Source: Devosia salina (GTDB lineage Bacteria; Pseudomonadota; Alphaproteobacteria; Rhizobiales; Devosiaceae). Taken from it: 64,000 nucleotides of DNA. Positions 24,863 to 33,358 of this stretch are shown in pieces. The translations under genes and the position numbers were made by a program. The notes beneath the pieces were generated by a model. The model did no database searches, was not told the DNA's origin, and saw nothing but the letters and a program-made list of their open reading frames with translations. Each line of letters begins with the position of its first letter. The first letter of the stretch is position 1. The stretch spans positions 1,654,001 to 1,718,000 of the forward strand of contig NZ_CP080590.1 of assembly GCF_019504385.1 (NCBI RefSeq). The letters are read 5' to 3'.

Positions 24863-25140
24863 GGCTTGAGCTTTCTGGACAAAAAATCGTTGGCGACGGC
24901 CAGCTCTCCGATCTTGGCATGCAGATCCTTGACCTGTTCATCGTCAATCTCAGGCCTTTTGCGCCCGCCGCGCTCGAACACACCCGATGCCCCTTCGAGC
25001 AACGCCCGTTTCCATTGGTGGATCATCGTGGGGTGAATTCCGAACCGGCTCGCCAATTCCGATACCGTCTCTTCGCCCTTCAATGCTTCCAGGGCGACCT
25101 TCGCCTTGAACTCGGGCGAATGCTGCTTGCGTTTCGACAT
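24847..25140 (-). CDS. IS3-family transposase OrfA
   Basis: 97 residues from ATG 25140 (MSKRKQHSPEFKAKVALEALKG), the HTH_8-type DNA-binding protein of the element. The helix-turn-helix lies around 20-42 (VSELASRFGIHPTMIHQWKR), followed by a leucine-zipper-like helix toward the C-terminus. Its 3' end overlaps OrfB by 16 nt in the -1 frame. Confidence 0.92.
   Translation of the reverse strand: MSKRKQHSPEFKAKVALEALKGEETVSELASRFGIHPTMIHQWKRALLEGASGVFERGGRKRPEIDDEQVKDLHAKIGELAVANDFLSRKLKPWGGK
24880..24886 (-). other. Slippery heptamer for programmed -1 frameshift
   Basis: On the minus strand the sequence T TTT TTG is phased correctly in the OrfA frame (codons GAT TTT TTG). Slipping one base back continues as TTT TTT GTC and stays open through the OrfB frame, joining OrfA near Asp-Phe to VQKAQALGREV of OrfB. 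Heptamers of this kind produce the OrfAB transposase of IS3 elements; here it is inferred from phase only. Confidence 0.65.
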
Positions 25141-25218
25141 CTCTGATCTCCATCGTCGAAGACCAGCAGACAACAATTCCTAGCTTACGTCAGCGTCCCA
25201 TTTTCGGGGAGTAGCTCA

Positions 25219-25221
25219 GAC
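25219..25221. repeat. Target-site duplication, right (GAC)
   Basis: Second copy of the 3-bp duplication; the interrupted small frame continues from the next codon. Confidence 0.85.
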
Positions 25222-25372
25222 CTCGCCGCTTTTGTCACCCTCGGGGCCTTCACCATCGGCTCGCTGACCTGGATGGATATCATCATCCATATCGCATGAT
25301 CGGCTGTGGATTGACCAAGCTGTGGTTTGACCCCGCGCGGGCCGTGCCACAAGGTTGATTCAGGAGATCCTC

Positions 25373-28300
25373 ATGCGCGGCCCCGGCTTCATTCACCTGC
25401 ACGTCCATTCCGCCTTCTCGCTGCTTGAAGGCGCCGTCCAGCTCGAGACCATTCTCAAGCTGGCCGCCGAGGACGCGCAGCCGGCGCTCGGCATTGCCGA
25501 TACCAATAACCTGTTTGGGGCGCTCGAATTCTCCGAGAAGGCCACCAAGAAGGGCATCCAGCCGCTGATAGGGGTTGAGCTGGCCGTCGATTTCGCTGCC
25601 GCCGAGGAGCGCCTGAGCGAACGCGGCCACATCGCCTGGGCCGGCAAATCGTCCATCGTGCTGATGGCTCAGTCGGAGGAGGGTTTCTCCAATCTCTCGC
25701 GCCTTGTCTCCCGCGCCTATCTCGAAGGCGAGGATGGCCTTGCGCGGGCCAGTCTCGACTGGATGACGCGGGAGAGCCTCTCGGGCCTCATCTGCCTCTC
25801 GGGCGGCCCGGAAGGCGGCATCGACATGGCCTTCGCCCATGGCCAGGATGCCAATGCCGTTCGCCGGCTGGATCGACTGGCTGATCTGTTCGGCGACCGC
25901 TTCTATATCGAACTGCAGCGGCACGGTCGCCCGATGGAAGCGACTGTCGAGCCGCGCCTGGTCGATTACGCCTATCGCAAGGGCATTCCGCTGGTGGCGA
26001 CCAACGAGCCCTTCTTCAAGACGGCAAAGGAATACGAGGCGCATGACGCGCTGCTGGCCATTGCCGGCGGGTCTGTCCTGGCCCAGACAGAGCGGCGCAA
26101 GCTCAACGATCAATATTACTTCAAGACCCGCGCCGAGATGGTCGAGTTGTTCTCCGATCTGCCCGAGGCCCTCGACTCGACCATCGAGATTGCCCGCCGC
26201 GTGGCTTTCCGCCCGCGCACCCGCGGACCGATCCTGCCCAAATTCGCGGCCGGCTCTCACAATACCGAGGACGAGGTGGTCGCTGCCGAAGCTGCTGCCC
26301 TGCGCAAGCTGGCGGTTGACGGTCTCGACAAGCGCCTCGAAACCGTCGGCCTCGCCCCTGGCAAGGACGAGAAGGAATATCGCGAAAGGCTCGATTTCGA
26401 GCTGGGCATCATCGAGAAGATGAAATTCCCCGGCTACTTCCTGATCGTGGCCGACTTCATCCAATGGGCCAAGGCCCATAATATTCCGGTGGGACCGGGG
26501 CGCGGCTCGGGTGCCGGGTCGCTCGTGGCCTATGCCACCACCATTACCGACCTTGATCCACTGCGCTACAATCTGCTGTTCGAGCGCTTCCTCAATCCTG
26601 AGCGCGTCTCGATGCCGGACTTCGACATCGACTTCTGCCAGGACCGGCGCGAGGAAGTCATCGACTATGTGCAGGACAAGTATGGGTCCAGCCAGGTCGC
26701 TCAGATCATCACTTTCGGAACGCTTCAGGCCCGTGCCGTGCTGCGCGATGTCGGTCGCGTGCTGCAGATGCCCTATGGACAGGTGGACCGCATCTGCAAG
26801 CTGGTGCCGGCCAATCCCGCCGATCCCTGGTCCATCGAGCGCACCATGAACGAGGTGCCGCAGTTCAAGCAGATGGCCGACGAGGACGAGACCGTCGGGC
26901 AATTGGTGGAGATCGCCAAGGCGCTCGAAGGCCTGTTCCGCCACGCCTCGACCCATGCGGCGGGCATCGTTATCGGCGACCGGCCGCTGCAGGAATTGCT
27001 GCCGCTCTATCGCGATCCGCGCTCCGACATGCCGGTCACCCAGTACAATTTGAAATGGGTCGAGCCGGCCGGCCTGGTCAAGTTCGACTTCCTGGGGTTG
27101 AAGACCCTCACCACCATTCGCTACGCGGTGGACATGGTGAAAAACCGTGGCATCGAGCTGGATATCGACGCCATCCCGATCGACGACGCGGCCACCTACA
27201 AGCTCTATGCGCGGGGCGATACCTACGGCATTTTTCAGTTTGAAAGTGCGGGCATGCGCCGGGCACTGATGGAATTGAAGCCCGACCGCATCGAAGACCT
27301 GATCGCCATGAACGCGCTCTATCGGCCCGGCCCGATGGACAATATTCCGAGCTTCATCGATCGAAAGCACGGCCGCGAGGATGTGGAATATCCCCATCCG
27401 ACGCTGTCCAACGTGCTCGACGAAACCTATGGCATCATCGTCTATCAGGAGCAGGTGATGCAGATCGCCCAGCTTCTGTCCGGCTATTCGCTTGGCGAAG
27501 CCGACATGCTCCGCCGCGCCATGGGCAAGAAGATCAAGGCGGAGATGGACAACCAGCGCATCCGCTTCCGCGAGGGCGCCGGACCCAACGGGGTGAGCGA
27601 GGCACTGGCCGACCAGATCTTCGACCTCCTCGCCAAGTTCGCCAATTACGGCTTCAACAAGAGCCACGCGGCCGCCTATGCCTGGGTTTCCTATCAGACG
27701 GCCTATCTCAAGGAGCATTTTCCGCACGAGTTCTACGCGGCGTCCATGACCCTCGATATGGCGCAGACTGACAAGCTCTCGGACTTCCGCCGCGAGGCCG
27801 GCAAGAAGGGCATCGAGGTGGTGCCGCCCTGTGTCAACCAGTCTGAGGTGGTCTTCTCCGTGAAGGACGACCGCATCCACTATGGTCTCTCTGCGGTCAA
27901 GGGCGTGGGGCGGGCCATGGCCGAACATATCGTCGAGGTGCGCGGCGACACCCCGTTCAAGGATCTCGGCGACTTCGCCCGCCGCGTCGATCCGCGCGTT
28001 CTCAACAAGCGCACGCTTGAAACCCTGGTCAATGCCGGCGCCTTCGACGCTCTGGCGCCGCGCCGCGAGGTGGCCTTTGCCGCCGTGGAATCGGTCATCG
28101 GCACGGCGCAGGCGCTGACTGCCGACCGCTCGAGCGGCCAGGTCTCGATGTTTGACAGCGTCGAGGAAGAGCCATTCCGTCTGCCCACGGGCGTCGCCGT
28201 CTGGAATTCAACGGAACGGGCCGATCGCGAACTCTCTGCCATCGGATTTCACCTCTCGGCCCATCCGCTCGATGCCTATGCCGATCTCTTCGAGAAATTG

Positions 28301-28828
28301 CGTGTGCAGCGCTGGAGCGACTTCGAGCGGGCAGTGAAGGACGGGGCAGGGGCCGGGCGTCTTGCCGGCACCATTTCGTCGCGTAACGACAGGCGAACGC
28401 GAAAGGGCACGCCGATGATGATCCTGACCCTGTCGGATCAGAGCGGCACTTTCGAATGCATCGCCTTTTCCGAGCAGATCAACGAGTTCGGCGCCATCCT
28501 GCAGCCCGGCAACTCGGTCATTCTCCAGGTCGGTGCGGACGAGCGGGCCGAAGGCATCAGCCTGCGCCTGATCTCGGCCGAGCCCATTGAGGGCATGGCC
28601 GATCGAATTGACCGGCGGCTGACCGTGTTCCTGGCCGATCCAAAGGCGCTGGGCGCAACCAGCGCACAGCTCAAGCGGGGCGGCAACGGTACGGTCAATT
28701 TCGTGGTGATCCGCGACGGCGGCGCGCGCGAATACGAGATCGAGCTGCCCGGCAAGTACAATGTGACCGCCGAAGTGGCCGGCGGCATCAAGGCGCTCGA
28801 TGGCGTAACGGATGTGCGCTTTGCATAA
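25373..28828 (+). CDS. dnaE: DNA polymerase III alpha subunit
   Basis: Replicative polymerase catalytic subunit, 1151 residues. Start at ATG 25373 (MRGPGFIHLHVHSAFSLLEGA) behind CAGGAGATCC; a TTG at 25355 is in frame but less likely. PHP domain at the N-terminus (HLHVHS), polymerase core with GPGRGSGAGSLVAYA and catalytic aspartates in PDFDIDFCQDRREEV near 414-428, MGKKIKAEM and NYGFNKSHAAAYA segments, a helix-hairpin-helix region, and an OB-fold at about 990-1080. Length and position after lolD fit the essential DnaE1 rather than the mutagenic DnaE2. The IS-disrupted SOS gene lies 73 nt upstream. Confidence 0.96.
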   Translation: MRGPGFIHLHVHSAFSLLEGAVQLETILKLAAEDAQPALGIADTNNLFGALEFSEKATKKGIQPLIGVELAVDFAAAEERLSERGHIAWAGKSSIVLMAQSEEGFSNLSRLVSRAYLEGEDGLARASLDWMTRESLSGLICLSGGPEGGIDMAFAHGQDANAVRRLDRLADLFGDRFYIELQRHGRPMEATVEPRLVDYAYRKGIPLVATNEPFFKTAKEYEAHDALLAIAGGSVLAQTERRKLNDQYYFKTRAEMVELFSDLPEALDSTIEIARRVAFRPRTRGPILPKFAAGSHNTEDEVVAAEAAALRKLAVDGLDKRLETVGLAPGKDEKEYRERLDFELGIIEKMKFPGYFLIVADFIQWAKAHNIPVGPGRGSGAGSLVAYATTITDLDPLRYNLLFERFLNPERVSMPDFDIDFCQDRREEVIDYVQDKYGSSQVAQIITFGTLQARAVLRDVGRVLQMPYGQVDRICKLVPANPADPWSIERTMNEVPQFKQMADEDETVGQLVEIAKALEGLFRHASTHAAGIVIGDRPLQELLPLYRDPRSDMPVTQYNLKWVEPAGLVKFDFLGLKTLTTIRYAVDMVKNRGIELDIDAIPIDDAATYKLYARGDTYGIFQFESAGMRRALMELKPDRIEDLIAMNALYRPGPMDNIPSFIDRKHGREDVEYPHPTLSNVLDETYGIIVYQEQVMQIAQLLSGYSLGEADMLRRAMGKKIKAEMDNQRIRFREGAGPNGVSEALADQIFDLLAKFANYGFNKSHAAAYAWVSYQTAYLKEHFPHEFYAASMTLDMAQTDKLSDFRREAGKKGIEVVPPCVNQSEVVFSVKDDRIHYGLSAVKGVGRAMAEHIVEVRGDTPFKDLGDFARRVDPRVLNKRTLETLVNAGAFDALAPRREVAFAAVESVIGTAQALTADRSSGQVSMFDSVEEEPFRLPTGVAVWNSTERADRELSAIGFHLSAHPLDAYADLFEKLRVQRWSDFERAVKDGAGAGRLAGTISSRNDRRTRKGTPMMILTLSDQSGTFECIAFSEQINEFGAILQPGNSVILQVGADERAEGISLRLISAEPIEGMADRIDRRLTVFLADPKALGATSAQLKRGGNGTVNFVVIRDGGAREYEIELPGKYNVTAEVAGGIKALDGVTDVRFA

Positions 28829-29074
28829 GAGGGCCAGATAAGCGCGGGGGAGGCGAGCCAAAAGCCCATCCTCCCTCGCTCAGGGGCTCTCACCCTTGTC
28901 CCCGCGTGCGTGCGCGGGTCTATGATGGAACAATAGCACCAATCGGGCCGTAGTTCCTTGAACTATTTGTGAGATTGTCGCCCGAGGTCCATCGGCCCGG
29001 CAAATCGCTTGTCAAGCGGGGCGGCTTCGCCTATAGCACGCACGCGTTCGGCACGGGCCGGACGTGATTTCACA
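28829..29074. other. Intergenic region between dnaE and the rpsB leader
   Basis: No gene is visible. The rpsB promoter should lie here. TTGTCC (28896-28901) and TATGAT (28921-28926) are separated by 19 nt, which is long, and TTGAAC at 28958-28963 lacks a convincing -10 partner, so neither is called. Confidence 0.4.
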
Positions 29075-29138
29075 CACGAAGCAGGCTTTCCCTTGCGGGA
29101 AATCCATCCGGTGGCGGGTTCCGCTGCAAGGCTTCGTG
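29075..29138 (+). promoter_or_regulatory. Structured rpsB leader, candidate autoregulatory element
   Basis: CACGAAGC (29075-29082) pairs perfectly with GCTTCGTG (29131-29138), closing a junction that holds two hairpins: TTTCCC-TTGC-GGGAAA (29087-29102) and a stem of 7 pairs with two G-U around GTGGCGG-GTT-CCGCTGC (29111-29127). The whole lies 32 nt before the rpsB start. A three-way junction ahead of a ribosomal-protein operon suggests feedback by S2, as known for rpsB leaders in other bacteria; here it is a prediction. Confidence 0.5.
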
Positions 29139-29169
29139 GAGGCATCAACCGGTAAAGGAGCAGCCCATC

Positions 29170-29943
29170 ATGGCACTGCCTGAATTCTCCATGCGTCAGC
29201 TTCTGGAAGCTGGCGTGCACTTCGGCCACCAGAAGCACCGCTGGAACCCGAAGATGGAACGCTACATCTTCGGCGTTCGCAACGACATCCACATTCTCGA
29301 CCTGAGCCAGACCGTTCCGGCCCTCAGCCGCGCCCTGCAGCTGGTGTCCGACACCGTTGCCGATGGCGGCCGCGTGCTGTTCGTCGGCACCAAGCGCCAG
29401 GCCGCCCCGCTGGTGGCCGAGGCTGCCAAGCAGTCGGCCCAGTATTACGTCAACTCCCGCTGGCTCGGCGGCACGCTGACCAACTGGCAGACCATCTCCA
29501 ACTCGATCGCCCGCCTGCGTGAGCTCGAGTCGATGAGCGAGGCTGACCTCGCCCTGCGCACCAAGAAGGAGCGCCTGATGATGTCCCGCGAACAGGAGCG
29601 TCTCGAGCGCGACCTGGGCGGCATCAAGGACATGGGCAACCTGCCCAACCTGCTGTTCGTGATCGACACCAACAAGGAAGAGAACGCCATCAAGGAAGCC
29701 CGTCGTCTGGGCATCCCGGTCGTTGCCATTGTTGATACCAACTGCGATCCCGATATCGTCGACTACGCCATTCCCGGCAATGACGACGCCAGCCGCGCCC
29801 TCGAGCTCTATGTCTCGCTGGTTTCGCGCGCTGCCATCGACGGCATTGGCCGTTCGTCGAGCGCTCTGGGCACCGACCTCGGCTCCTCGTCCGAGGCACC
29901 GGCCGAAGACCTGCCGGCCGAAGGCGAAAGCGCCGTCAACTAA
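29170..29943 (+). CDS. rpsB: 30S ribosomal protein S2
   Basis: 257 residues, typical of the family with a short acidic C-terminal tail (SSSEAPAEDLPAEGES). Opens MALPEFSMRQLLEAGVHFGHQ, then RWNPKMERYIFGVRNDIHI, SRWLGGTLTNW and AIVDTNCDPD. A strong ribosome-binding site (AAAGGAG) precedes the ATG. Confidence 0.98.
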   Translation: MALPEFSMRQLLEAGVHFGHQKHRWNPKMERYIFGVRNDIHILDLSQTVPALSRALQLVSDTVADGGRVLFVGTKRQAAPLVAEAAKQSAQYYVNSRWLGGTLTNWQTISNSIARLRELESMSEADLALRTKKERLMMSREQERLERDLGGIKDMGNLPNLLFVIDTNKEENAIKEARRLGIPVVAIVDTNCDPDIVDYAIPGNDDASRALELYVSLVSRAAIDGIGRSSSALGTDLGSSSEAPAEDLPAEGESAVN

Positions 29944-29953
29944 TCGTCGTGCA

Positions 29954-29981
29954 GGCGTGCTTCCTCACGGGGAGGCACGCC
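29954..29981 (+). other. Hairpin in the rpsB-tsf spacer
   Basis: GGCGTGCTTCC (29954-29964) pairs with GGGAGGCACGCC (to 29981), an 11-bp stem with one wobble and a 6-nt loop, 10 nt after the rpsB stop. No T-run follows, so partial termination or an RNA-processing stem setting the S2:EF-Ts ratio is more likely than a full terminator. Confidence 0.45.
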
Positions 29982-30026
29982 ACGCCCGATTCCGGGCATG
30001 ACTGATTGATCCCCACTCAAGAAGCC

Positions 30027-30040
30027 GCCCCGCGAGGGGC
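30027..30040 (+). other. GCGA-tetraloop hairpin before tsf
   Basis: GCCCC-GCGA-GGGGC, a 5-bp stem with a GNRA tetraloop, lies 6 nt before the tsf Shine-Dalgarno sequence (AAGAGGTG). It may influence tsf translation. Confidence 0.35.
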
Positions 30041-30057
30041 CGCCAAGAGGTGAACCC

Positions 30058-30984
30058 ATGGAAATCACTGCTGCAATGGTCAAGCAGCTCCGCGACTCGA
30101 CTGGTGTCGGGATGATGGACTGCAAGAAGGCCCTGGCTGAAACCAATGGCGACATGGAAGCTGCGGTCGACTGGCTGCGCACCCGTGGCCTTGCCAAGGC
30201 CGCCAAGAAGGCTGATCGCGTTGCCGCCGAAGGTCTGGTTGGCGTTGCCACTGCCGGCACCAAGGCCGCCGCCGTCGAAGTCAATTCCGAAACCGATTTC
30301 GTTGCCCGCAACGAACAGTTCCAGAACATCGTCGGCGCCGTGGCCAAGCTGGCTCTCGATGCCGATGGCGATGTCGTCAAGCTCGGTGAGATGCCGTTCC
30401 CCGGCACCGGTCATTCGGTTTCGGCCGAGCTGACCGAAGCCATCGCCAAGATCGGCGAGAACATGAACCTGCGTCGCACCCAGACGGTCTCGGTGACCGA
30501 TGGTGTCGTCGAGAGCTATATCCACAACGCCGTCAAGCCCGGCATGGGCAAGATCGGTATCCTGGTAGCGCTCGAGTCGACCGGCGACAAGGCCGCGCTT
30601 TCCGCGCTCGGCAAGCAGCTCGCCATGCACATTGCTGCCGCTCAGCCCCAGGCGATTTCGCCTGACGAGCTGGACCAGGAAGTGGTTGCCCGCGAGCGCG
30701 CCATCATCCTCGAGCAGGTCAAGGAAAGCGGCAAGTCCGCCGAGATCGCCGAAAAGATGGTCGAAGGCCGCATGCGCAAGTACTTCGAGGAAGTCACGCT
30801 CCTCAGCCAGGTCTTCGTCATCGACGGTGAGACCAAGGTTGCCGATGCGATCAAGAACGCCGAGAAGGATGCCGGCGCGCCGATCAAATTGACCAAGTTC
30901 GTGCGTTTCGCCCTGGGCGAAGGCATCGAGAAGGTCGAGAGCGACTTTGCTGCCGAAGTGGCGGCAACGGCTGGCGTAAAGTAA
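30058..30984 (+). CDS. tsf: Elongation factor Ts
   Basis: Guanine-nucleotide exchange factor for EF-Tu, 308 residues. N-terminal UBA-like region (ITAAMVKQLRDSTGVGMMDCKKALAE), then the exchange motif SETDFVARNEQF with the Asp-Phe pair that inserts into EF-Tu, and the dimerisation domain. Preceded by AAGAGGTGAACCC. Belongs to the rpsB-tsf unit. Confidence 0.97.
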   Translation: MEITAAMVKQLRDSTGVGMMDCKKALAETNGDMEAAVDWLRTRGLAKAAKKADRVAAEGLVGVATAGTKAAAVEVNSETDFVARNEQFQNIVGAVAKLALDADGDVVKLGEMPFPGTGHSVSAELTEAIAKIGENMNLRRTQTVSVTDGVVESYIHNAVKPGMGKIGILVALESTGDKAALSALGKQLAMHIAAAQPQAISPDELDQEVVARERAIILEQVKESGKSAEIAEKMVEGRMRKYFEEVTLLSQVFVIDGETKVADAIKNAEKDAGAPIKLTKFVRFALGEGIEKVESDFAAEVAATAGVK

Positions 30985-31178
30985 GCACCATCATTCAGGA
31001 GGCGGGCTCTGGGGTCCGCCTTCCGCTCTCCAGAGCTGCTGCAATCTGGATCGAGCCTGATTTTTCTCATTCATATCATGCAGAACCTCGGCTTCATTTG
31101 CCGGGCGTTTTGCCCTAGGGTTCGCCGGGTCCGCCGGATTCGGTGGCCCGCACAGTTGCTGACAAAGGGGTCCGGTTG

Positions 31179-31898
31179 ATGTCGTCTGCGTATAAGCGCA
31201 TTTTGCTCAAGGTTTCGGGTGAGGCGCTGGCAGGGGACAATTCGTTTGGCATCGAGCCGCCCTTCCTGCAGGCCGTGGCCAGCCAGATCGCCGATGTGGC
31301 CCGTTCCGGTATTCAGGTGGCCATCGTCGTCGGTGGCGGCAATATCTTCCGTGGCATGGCCGGTGCAGCCGACGGTACCGACCGGGTGACTGCGGACCTC
31401 ATGGGCATGCTGGGCACCATGATCAATGCCTTGGCCCTGAGCAACGCCATTACCCGCCAGGGCATGAAGTCCAAGCCCTTCAGCGCCGCGACCATGCCTT
31501 CGGTGGCCGATACCTTTACCGCCCGCGACGCCAAGCTGGCGCTCGAAGAGGGGTTTGTCGTGGTGCTGGGCGGCGGCACGGGCAATCCGTTCTTCACGAC
31601 CGATACCGCGGCAACGCTGCGCGCCATCGAGCTGGAATGCGACGTTGTGCTCAAGGGCACTAAGGTGGACGGAGTCTATTCGGCCGATCCCAAGAAGGAT
31701 CCGACGGCAACCCGTTACGACCAGATCAGCTATGATGATGTCATCAGCCAGAATCTCAAGGTTATGGACACGGCGGCTTTCGCGCTTGCCCGCGACAGTG
31801 CCATGCCGATAATCGTATATTCACTGGACGACACGGCCGGCCTGGCCGGCGTATTGGAGGGGCGCGGGCGATCGACCTGGGTGGGTAACCCGCGCTGA
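31179..31898 (+). CDS. pyrH: UMP kinase
   Basis: Phosphorylates UMP to UDP; hexameric amino-acid-kinase fold. Start at ATG 31179 (MSSAYKRILLKVSGEAL), 8 nt behind AAGGGG, giving 239 residues; the frame extends upstream to 31143 but without a conserved sequence. Motifs: VVGGGNIFRG, DLMGMLGTMINALAL, VVLGGGTGNPFFTTDTA and KGTKVDGVYSADP. The preceding 194-nt gap shows no clear promoter by eye. Confidence 0.96.
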   Translation: MSSAYKRILLKVSGEALAGDNSFGIEPPFLQAVASQIADVARSGIQVAIVVGGGNIFRGMAGAADGTDRVTADLMGMLGTMINALALSNAITRQGMKSKPFSAATMPSVADTFTARDAKLALEEGFVVVLGGGTGNPFFTTDTAATLRAIELECDVVLKGTKVDGVYSADPKKDPTATRYDQISYDDVISQNLKVMDTAAFALARDSAMPIIVYSLDDTAGLAGVLEGRGRSTWVGNPR

Positions 31899-32002
31899 AG
31901 CGCCTTACTGGCGCGAGAGACCATTCGGAGCCCCGGTGACCCGGATTGGCGCCGGTATCGGGCACCAGACCCGAACCCGGAAAAGACTGGAAGGAAACGG
32001 CA

Positions 32003-32563
32003 ATGGCCGCAAGTTACGATCTCAACGACCTCAAGACCCGGATGCACAAGTCGGTTGCCTCGCTCAAGGACGAATTGGGTGGGCTGCGGACCGGCCGTGC
32101 GAGTGCCAGCCTGCTGGAGCCAGTGGTGGTGGAAGCCTATGGTTCGCGCATGCCGCTCAACCAGGTTGCGACCGTGACCGTTCCGGAGCCACGTATGCTC
32201 TCGGTTCAGGTCTGGGACCGCTCCATGGCCAATGCGGTCGAAAAGGCCATTCGCGACAGCGGCCTTGGTCTCAATCCGATGAGCGAGGGTCAGGTCATCC
32301 GTGTGCCGCTGCCGGAGCTGAACGAGCAGCGCCGCAAGGAACTGGCCAAGGTGGCTCACAACTATGCCGAGCAGGCCCGCGTGGCGGTGCGCCATATTCG
32401 CCGCGATGGCATGGATGCCTTGAAAAAGGCGGAGAAGGACGGCGACATGAGCCAGGACGATGCCAAGAAGCAGTCCGATCTCGTGCAGAAGGCCACCGAC
32501 GACGCCGTCAGTGAGATCGACAGCATCGTGGCGCAGAAGGAACAGGAAATCATGCAGGTCTGA
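32003..32563 (+). CDS. frr: Ribosome-recycling factor
   Basis: Splits post-termination ribosomes with EF-G. 186 residues from ATG 32003 (MAASYDLNDLKTRM) behind AAGGAAACGG. Signature LRTGRASASLLEPVVVEAYGS, VWDRSMANAVEKAIRDSGLGLNP and RRDGMDALKKAEK are present. Follows pyrH by 104 nt, including a small GCGCC/GGCGC hairpin just after the pyrH stop. Confidence 0.97.
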   Translation: MAASYDLNDLKTRMHKSVASLKDELGGLRTGRASASLLEPVVVEAYGSRMPLNQVATVTVPEPRMLSVQVWDRSMANAVEKAIRDSGLGLNPMSEGQVIRVPLPELNEQRRKELAKVAHNYAEQARVAVRHIRRDGMDALKKAEKDGDMSQDDAKKQSDLVQKATDDAVSEIDSIVAQKEQEIMQV

Positions 32564-32596
32564 CCAGACCGCGGATTTCGCGCCAGGAGGGCGTCA

Positions 32597-33358
32597 ATGG
32601 CAGGGGAACCGGCCGCCAGTGTGAAAGTCGAGACGGGCGCGGGCCTGAAGATTCCGCGTCACCTCGGCGTTATCATGGACGGCAATGGACGTTGGGCCAA
32701 GTTGCGTGGCAAGCGGCGGACCGAAGGCCATGTCGAGGGTGTCAAGGCCCTGCGTGGCTTAGTCGAGCACTGCATCTCCTACGGTGTTGGCTATCTGACA
32801 GTCTTCAGCTTCTCGTCGGAGAACTGGTCACGACCGACTGATGAAATATCATTTATATTCAATCTTCTGCGTCGCTTTGTTGCATCCGATCTGCAGCGAC
32901 TGATCCGCAACAACGTCAAGGTTCGGATCATCGGTTCGCGCGAAGGCCTGGATCCCTCGCTGGTGCGGCTGATTGAGGATGTGGAGGCCAAGACGGCCGG
33001 CAATACGGGACTGACCCTGGTCGTTGCCTTCAACTATGGCAGCAAGGCCGAAATCGTCGCCGCCGCGCGCCATCTGGCGCGCGAAGTCGCGGCGGGTCGC
33101 CTCGATCCTGACGAAATCGACGAGCAGCGGCTGGGTGATGCCCTCTATACGGCGGGGCTTCCGGACCCGGACGTGATCATCCGGACCAGTGGCGAGCAGC
33201 GGCTCTCCAACTTCCTTCTCTGGCAGGCCGCCTATGCCGAGTTCGTCTTTGTCGACGAGCATTGGCCCGATTTCAACGAGGCAAGTTTTGTCCGCGTGCT
33301 GGAAGCCTTTTCGCAGCGCGACCGGCGATTTGGCGGCATTGGGGCGGCGGCGAGTTGA
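32597..33358 (+). CDS. uppS: Undecaprenyl diphosphate synthase
   Basis: cis-Prenyltransferase making the C55 lipid carrier for peptidoglycan and O-antigen. 253 residues. The catalytic Asp is in GVIMDGNGRWAKLRGKRR (about 25-42); other motifs are TVFSFSSENWSRP and DVIIRTSGEQRLSNFLLWQ. Strong SD AGGAGG six nt before the ATG. Ends in a 4-nt overlap with the likely cdsA start. Confidence 0.96.
   Translation: MAGEPAASVKVETGAGLKIPRHLGVIMDGNGRWAKLRGKRRTEGHVEGVKALRGLVEHCISYGVGYLTVFSFSSENWSRPTDEISFIFNLLRRFVASDLQRLIRNNVKVRIIGSREGLDPSLVRLIEDVEAKTAGNTGLTLVVAFNYGSKAEIVAAARHLAREVAAGRLDPDEIDEQRLGDALYTAGLPDPDVIIRTSGEQRLSNFLLWQAAYAEFVFVDEHWPDFNEASFVRVLEAFSQRDRRFGGIGAAAS

Larger units (their letters stand above)
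23948..25218 (-). mobile_element. IS3-family insertion sequence, 1271 bp, complete
   Basis: Bounded by terminal inverted repeats TGAGCTACTCCCC (left, 23948-23960) and its exact complement GGGGAGTAGCTCA (right, 25206-25218), with TG...CA ends. It carries two overlapping transposase frames on the minus strand and a 3-bp duplication GAC on both sides. Both frames are intact and the repeats perfect, so the element is probably recent and could still be active. Confidence 0.93.
23927..25299 (+). pseudogene. SOS-controlled 32-residue membrane peptide gene, split by an IS3-family element
   Basis: ATG at 23927 begins MLNFVKD, then the IS end (TGA) stops it. On the far side, after the 3-bp duplication GAC, the frame resumes with LAAFVTLGAF and runs to TGA at 25297-25299. 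Removing the IS and one GAC restores a continuous 32-codon frame: a short amphipathic start, one hydrophobic helix (AAFVTLGAFTIGSLTW) and an IIIHIA tail. It has its own promoter and LexA box. Small SOS-induced single-helix proteins that block division are known (SidA of Caulobacter, about 29 residues), and the gene lies just before dnaE. I infer a SidA-like checkpoint peptide that is inactive here; homology is not verified. Confidence 0.65.

Noticed and set aside
25373..28828. DnaE2 (mutagenesis polymerase) because of the nearby SOS box
   Set aside because: The SOS box belongs to the small gene upstream. dnaE lies in the normal lolD-dnaE context with its own ribosome-binding site, and no imuA/imuB is adjacent.
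28896..28926. TTGTCC/TATGAT as an rpsB promoter
   Set aside because: The 19-nt spacer is too long to support a call by eye; left as a possibility in the intergenic entry.
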